Below, piece after piece: positions 60,700-64,000 of a stretch of DNA of 64,000 nt (within the stretch, counting starts at the first letter, position 1; every line of letters starts with the position of its first letter). The stretch covers positions 30,252,166 to 30,316,165 of the forward strand of contig CM060083.1 in assembly GCA_030533445.1 (NCBI GenBank), read 5' to 3'. A model generated the notes under the pieces. That model was not told the origin of the DNA. It saw nothing but the letters and a program-made list of their open reading frames with translations, and searched no databases. Origin of the DNA: Cyprinodon diabolis (taxonomy: Eukaryota; Chordata; Actinopteri; Cyprinodontiformes; Cyprinodontidae). The position numbers and the translations under genes are program-made.

Positions 60700-61682
60700 T
60701 AGGGCTGGGCGATAATTCAATAACGATATATATCGATCGATAGACGTGTGGCGCAATAGAAAAAAAGAGAGTCGATAAAAGTTTGATAAAAAAGAAACGC
60801 AGTTTTCCTTCCTTCTCCTTGTAGCCTAGCATGTAGGTTTATGCTAATCACTACTTCCTCCCAACCAATCACAATCGCGGACCCAGGCACGCCGTCACAA
60901 AGCGCCGCCCTCTCAAACCACAACACAGAGCACATGAAAATGTCGCAGCAAGGGCAGCAAGGAGAGGCAGAGGAAACTGTTCCAAAGAAGGGTTTTTGTA
61001 GTTCGGCAGTCTGGCAGTATTTCGGTCATGGCAAGTCGGACAAAAAACAAACCACAGTCATCTGTAAAATGTGTCGGGAATCATTGAAAACCAAGTCTGA
61101 TAACACAACCAACTTTTTTTTTTTTTATCTCATCTCAGCCGCTCACACCCGCTGGAGTACGAGCTGTGTAATCCCCGGCGCGGCTCTCCTCCGAGGAATC
61201 TTCAGGAATTTCGGGAAAATATATATATATTTTCAGTTCTGGGCAGTTTCCCACGAAGTTCTAACAATTGAGATAAAAATGCTGAGGGGCCAGCAACTTC
61301 AAAGTAATAACTCAGGTTAAAGCAGGAAACGGGGGTGGCGGCGGCGGTGGGGGGGCATTTATTTATTTGTTATATTTATTTTGGTCACTTTTCTGGTCAC
61401 TTTAGCTTATTCTTTGTCAGTATTTAATAACATAACCCAGGTCTCTTAAGTTATTTTTCTTTAAAACAATTCTGTTATGGTTAAAAAAGTTGGTTAAATA
61501 AAGATTTAATTCGAAGTCTGTGTTTGTGTTTTTTATTAAAATTAAATCATTTAGCAATATTATAAAATGTCCAGGCAGAGCTGCACATAAAATATGGTTT
61601 CAAATCTTTTCAATAATTATCGATATCGATCAATATGCATTTTTTTTATCGATAAGCTTTTTTTCTATATCGCCCAGCCCTA
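60700..61682 (+). mobile_element. hAT element, internally deleted (983 bp)
   Basis: The termini tagggctgggcgata (60700-60714) and tatcgcccagcccta (61668-61682) are perfect inverted repeats of 15 bp. They are flanked by a perfect 8-bp duplication ggttatcc (60692-60699 and 61683-61690). Subterminal atcgat-type motifs crowd both ends. The coding part keeps only a partial BED finger (next entry). This is a standard hAT structure with most of the transposase removed. Confidence 0.93.
60934..61320 (+). pseudogene. Remnant hAT transposase N-terminus with partial BED zinc finger
   Basis: The likely start is ATG 60934 or 60940 (MKMSQQGQQGEAEE). A BED-type finger follows with SAVWQYFGHGKSDKK, then TTVICKMCRESLKTKSDNTT, giving the Trp-x-(F/Y) and Cys-x2-Cys half-site of ZBED/hAT transposases. 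The His half should follow directly after NTTNL-. Here a poly-T run (61113-61126) replaces it with FFFFY, and a deletion then joins unrelated sequence up to the TAA-type stop near 61320. The DDE/RNase H-like and hAT dimerisation regions are absent. It is therefore not functional as a transposase, though a short DNA-binding-like peptide could in principle be made. It lies wholly inside the 60700-61682 element. Confidence 0.82.
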
Positions 61683-62057
61683 GGTTATCCTGACCTATCT
61701 CTATAGTTATACTGCTATAGGCTTGAACTGCTGGAGGACATACAGTGGGGCAAAAAAGTATTTAGTCAGCCACCAATAGTGCAAGTTCTCCCACTCAAAA
61801 AGATGAGAGAGGCCGGTAATTTTCATCATAGATATACCTCAACTATGAGAAACAAAATGAGAAAAAAAAATCCAGAAAATCACATTGTCTGATTTTTAAA
61901 GAATTTATTTGCAAAATATGTTGGAAAATAAGTATTTGGTCAGTTACAAACAAGCAAGATTCCTGGCTCTTACAGACCTGTAACTTCTTCTGTGAGAGGC
62001 TCCTCTGTCCTCCACTCGTTACCTTCATTAATGGCACTTGTTTGAACCCGTTACCAG

Positions 62058-62092
62058 TATAAAAGACACCTGTCCACAACCTCAAACAGTCA
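62058..62092 (+). promoter_or_regulatory. TATA box and putative start site of the Tc1 transposase
   Basis: tataaaag at 62058-62065 lies 44 bp before the ATG. A pyrimidine-rich tcacactct about 25-30 bp downstream is a plausible initiator. The position inside the element fits an internal Tc1 promoter. This is an inference from motifs only. Confidence 0.5.
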
Positions 62093-62108
62093 CACTCTAA
62101 ACTCCACC

Positions 62109-63131
62109 ATGGCCAAAACTAGAGAGCTGTCAAAGGACACCCGAAACAAAATTATAGACCTGCACCAGGCTGGGAAGTCTGAATCTGCAATAGGTAAACA
62201 GCTTGGTGTGAAGAAATCAACTGTGGGATCAATTATTAGAAAATGGAAAACATACAAGACCACTGATAATCTTCCTCAATCTGGGGCTCCACGCAAGATC
62301 TCACCCCGTGGGGTCAAAATGATCACAAGAACGGTGAGTAAAAATCCCAGAACCAAACGGGGGGACCTAGTGAATGACCTGCAGAGAGCTGGGACCAAAG
62401 TAACAAAGGCTACCATCAGTAACACACTGCGCCGCCAGGGACTCAAATCCTGCAGTGCCAGACGTGTCCCCCTGCTTAAGCCAGTACATGTCAAGGCCCG
62501 TCTCAAGTTTGCTAGAGAGCATTTGGATGATCCAGACGATGACTGGGAGAATATCATATGGTCAGATGAATCCAAAATAGAACTTTTTGGTAAAAACTCT
62601 ACTCGTCGTGTTTGGAGGAGAGAGAATGCTGAGTTGCATCCAAAGAATACCATACCTACAGTGAAGCATGGGGGTGGAAACATCATGCTTTGGGGCTGTT
62701 TTTCTGCTAAGGGACCAGGACGACTGATCCGTGTGAAGGAAAGAATGAATGGGGCCATGTATCGTCAAATTTTGAGTGAAAACCTCCTTCCATCAGCAAG
62801 GGCATTGAAGATGAAACGTGGCTGGGTCTTTCAGCATGACAATGATCCCAAACACAACGCCCGGGTAACGAAGGAGTGGCTTCGTAAGAAGCATTTCAAG
62901 GTCCTGGAGTGGCCTAGCCAGTCTCCAGATCTCAACCCCATAGAAAATCTTTGGAGGGAGTTGAAAGTCCGTGTTGCCCAGCGACAGCCCCAGAACATCA
63001 CTGCTCTAGAGGAGATCTGCATGGAGGAATGGGCCAAAATACCAGCAACAGTGTGTGAAAACCTTGTGAAGACTTACAGAAAACGTTTGATCTCTGTCAT
63101 TGCCAACAAAGGGTATATGACAAAGTATTGA
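62109..63131 (+). CDS. Tc1-like transposase, full-length 340 aa, open frame
   Basis: This is a DDE transposase that cuts and pastes the surrounding element into TA sites. Residues 1-110 form the paired-like double helix-turn-helix that binds the inverted repeats ([14 protein letters not shown], then [18 protein letters not shown], then [12 protein letters not shown]). A basic RKI-SPRG linker lies between. The catalytic residues are Asp153 (IIWSDES), Asp244 (FQHDNDPKH) and Glu279 (DLNPIENLW). The spacing of 34 residues between the last two is the Tc1 DD34E signature. The glycine-rich [12 protein letters not shown] lies at 188-199. The length equals the family norm and there is no stop or frameshift. 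ATG at 62109 has a good ccaccatgg context. I recall a Thr after DPKH and WSDET in relatives; this copy has Asn250 and Ser155, which may or may not matter. Confidence 0.97.
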   Translation: MAKTRELSKDTRNKIIDLHQAGKSESAIGKQLGVKKSTVGSIIRKWKTYKTTDNLPQSGAPRKISPRGVKMITRTVSKNPRTKRGDLVNDLQRAGTKVTKATISNTLRRQGLKSCSARRVPLLKPVHVKARLKFAREHLDDPDDDWENIIWSDESKIELFGKNSTRRVWRRENAELHPKNTIPTVKHGGGNIMLWGCFSAKGPGRLIRVKERMNGAMYRQILSENLLPSARALKMKRGWVFQHDNDPKHNARVTKEWLRKKHFKVLEWPSQSPDLNPIENLWRELKVRVAQRQPQNITALEEICMEEWAKIPATVCENLVKTYRKRLISVIANKGYMTKY

Positions 63132-63180
63132 GATTAACTTTTGTTATTGACCAAATACTTATTTTCCACCATATTTTGCA

Positions 63181-63186
63181 AATAAA
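63181..63186 (+). terminator. Polyadenylation signal aataaa of the Tc1 transposase
   Basis: aataaa lies 50 bp after the transposase stop, inside the right inverted repeat. A T-rich stretch follows at 63219-63228. Confidence 0.5.
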
Positions 63187-63304
63187 TTCTTTAAAAATCA
63201 GACAATGTGATTTTCTGATTTTTTTTTACCGGCCTCTCTCATCTTTTGAAGTGGGAGAACTTGCACTATTGGTGGCTGACTAAATACTTTTTTGCCCCAC
63301 TGTA

Positions 63305-64000
63305 TGGATCACTTTGTATCATTCTGCTTCATTCTATTTCTGTTGTTCCATTCTGTAGTATTTGTTAGTTAGCCCCTAACCTTATGTTCATTCTGCTTTT
63401 CTCCTACTAATACTGTAACGAAAACTGTCTAAGAGCTCATCTACTTGTTTTTATTAAATTCAAGAAAAAAGCAATCTGAAAGTGGAAAAAATGTTATTGG
63501 AGAAAAGTTTTGAGACAAAATATTTTGTCATAGAGCAAATAAAAGATAAATTTGAACTTGGAAAAAAGATTTCCAAAAAGAAAATGTTGTTTTTTCACAA
63601 TCAGAGTGCAAACATTTTCTCTCAAAGACAGATTTCTTTTTCAAAAACTGTCTTTGCTCTCGAAATAAGATTTTTCTCTCAATGCATAAAATGTGTCATG
63701 TGCGGACCTGTGTTCCTATTGGCCAATCTCCAAAGAATAGACAGTTGAGTATAGTATAATTTAGTTTACTATTCTATTCCAACAAGGCATCAAAACAATC
63801 AAACAATAAACTAAATCTGGAAACCTCCCCATACAGGACCAGGCAACACACTTCCAACCAGTAGGACCGCCTAACCAGTCAACCAACCAGTAGTATAACT
63901 AATTTAAGCCAAGTTGACTTTGATACCACTGAAATTAAGTTTTAAGAGGGATCTTTTATAATCGGAAAAAATGCAAAATTAAAAAATACGTAAGGGTATA
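63305..64000. other. Intronic sequence after the Tc1 element
   Basis: AT-rich. The 88-codon frame at 63482-63748 is Lys/Phe-rich low-complexity sequence with no domain. Nothing else is recognised. Confidence 0.4.

Larger units (their letters stand above)
61741..63304 (+). mobile_element. Complete Tc1/mariner element with TA duplications
   Basis: Inverted repeats run from 61743 (cagtggggcaaaaaagtatt) inward to about 61947, and from 63302 inward to 63143, flanked by TA at 61741-61742 and 63303-63304. The right arm lacks about 50 bp present in the left (roughly 61820-61870). Each arm holds two direct repeats around agtattt(a/g)gtcag, an outer one (about 61757) and an inner one (about 61931). 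This is the IR/DR layout of fish Tc1 elements, where they serve as transposase binding sites. The total length of 1,560 bp without the duplicated TA is normal for the family. Arms match closely, so the insertion is comparatively young. Confidence 0.97.
53674..64000 (-). other. macrod2: partial upstream macrod2 intron, rich in mobile elements
   Basis: This lies upstream of the 122-bp exon acceptor. It contains the SINE at 54931-55249, a split non-LTR fragment with a hAT-like insertion (56735-57800), a deleted hAT element (60700-61682) and a full Tc1 element (61743-63302). The stretches 53720-54930, 55250-56730 and 57800-60060 show nothing recognisable. The preceding macrod2 exon was not found. 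Confidence 0.75.

Noticed and set aside
62276..62758. 160-codon minus-strand frame
   Set aside because: Shadow of the Tc1 transposase on the opposite strand.

Overview
This window is vertebrate, almost certainly teleost fish, nuclear DNA. The evidence is spliced exons with GT-AG borders, an AT-rich non-coding background, fish-type Tc1 and hAT transposons, tRNA-derived SINEs and non-LTR fragments. I cannot name the species. Prokaryotic features (operons, ribosome binding sites, CRISPR) are absent and were not expected.

The backbone is one host gene on the minus strand, recognised as macrod2, a mono-ADP-ribosyl hydrolase of the macro-domain family. Two adjacent internal exons are visible. A 122-bp exon at 53552-53673 encodes the VIHTVGPVARGH segment of the macro domain. 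A 31-bp micro-exon at 2138-2168 encodes AFPCISTGIYG, the phosphate-binding loop. The two join in phase. The roughly 51.4 kb between them (2169-53551) is a single intron; positions 1-2137 and 53674-64000 belong to the two flanking introns. MACROD2 is known for giant introns in mammals, and this is the same situation. I found no other host exon, no nested single-exon gene such as flrt3, and no structural RNA gene.

Everything else I can support is mobile DNA or repeats. At 0.7-4.4 kb there is a (CCAT)n-tailed retroposon fragment, a hAT-like end and the 3' end of an L2-like LINE. A long diverged dispersed repeat lies at 14.2-15.5 kb. Two broken THAP-domain copies in opposite orientation lie at 15.5-16.1 and 18.8-19.2 kb, with an unidentified 165-codon frame and a tRNA-derived SINE between them. 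At 21.0-21.7 kb a terminal-inverted-repeat element carries a minisatellite in foldback arrangement and a ~180-bp duplicate of sequence lying just upstream of it. An inverted-repeat element lies at 32.6-33.2 kb. A decayed Tc1 copy (41.3-41.7 kb), a reverse-transcriptase fragment (43.5 kb) and a near-perfect 41-bp-arm hairpin (44.5-44.7 kb) follow.

The upstream intron (53.7-64 kb) is the most mobile-element-rich part. It holds a tRNA-like-headed SINE, and an R4/R2-like non-LTR fragment split by a 540-bp hAT-like element. It also holds a 983-bp internally deleted hAT element with a remnant BED finger. A complete 1,560-bp Tc1 element with an open 340-residue transposase sits 52 bp from the end of that hAT element. 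The Tc1 copy is the only intact autonomous-looking gene in the window besides the host exons.

No wholly new system is evident. The most unusual items are the foldback element that carries a copy of its own neighbourhood, the oppositely oriented THAP pair, and the nested insertion whose removal restores retrotransposon coding continuity. Repeat family names come from memory and not from a database search.
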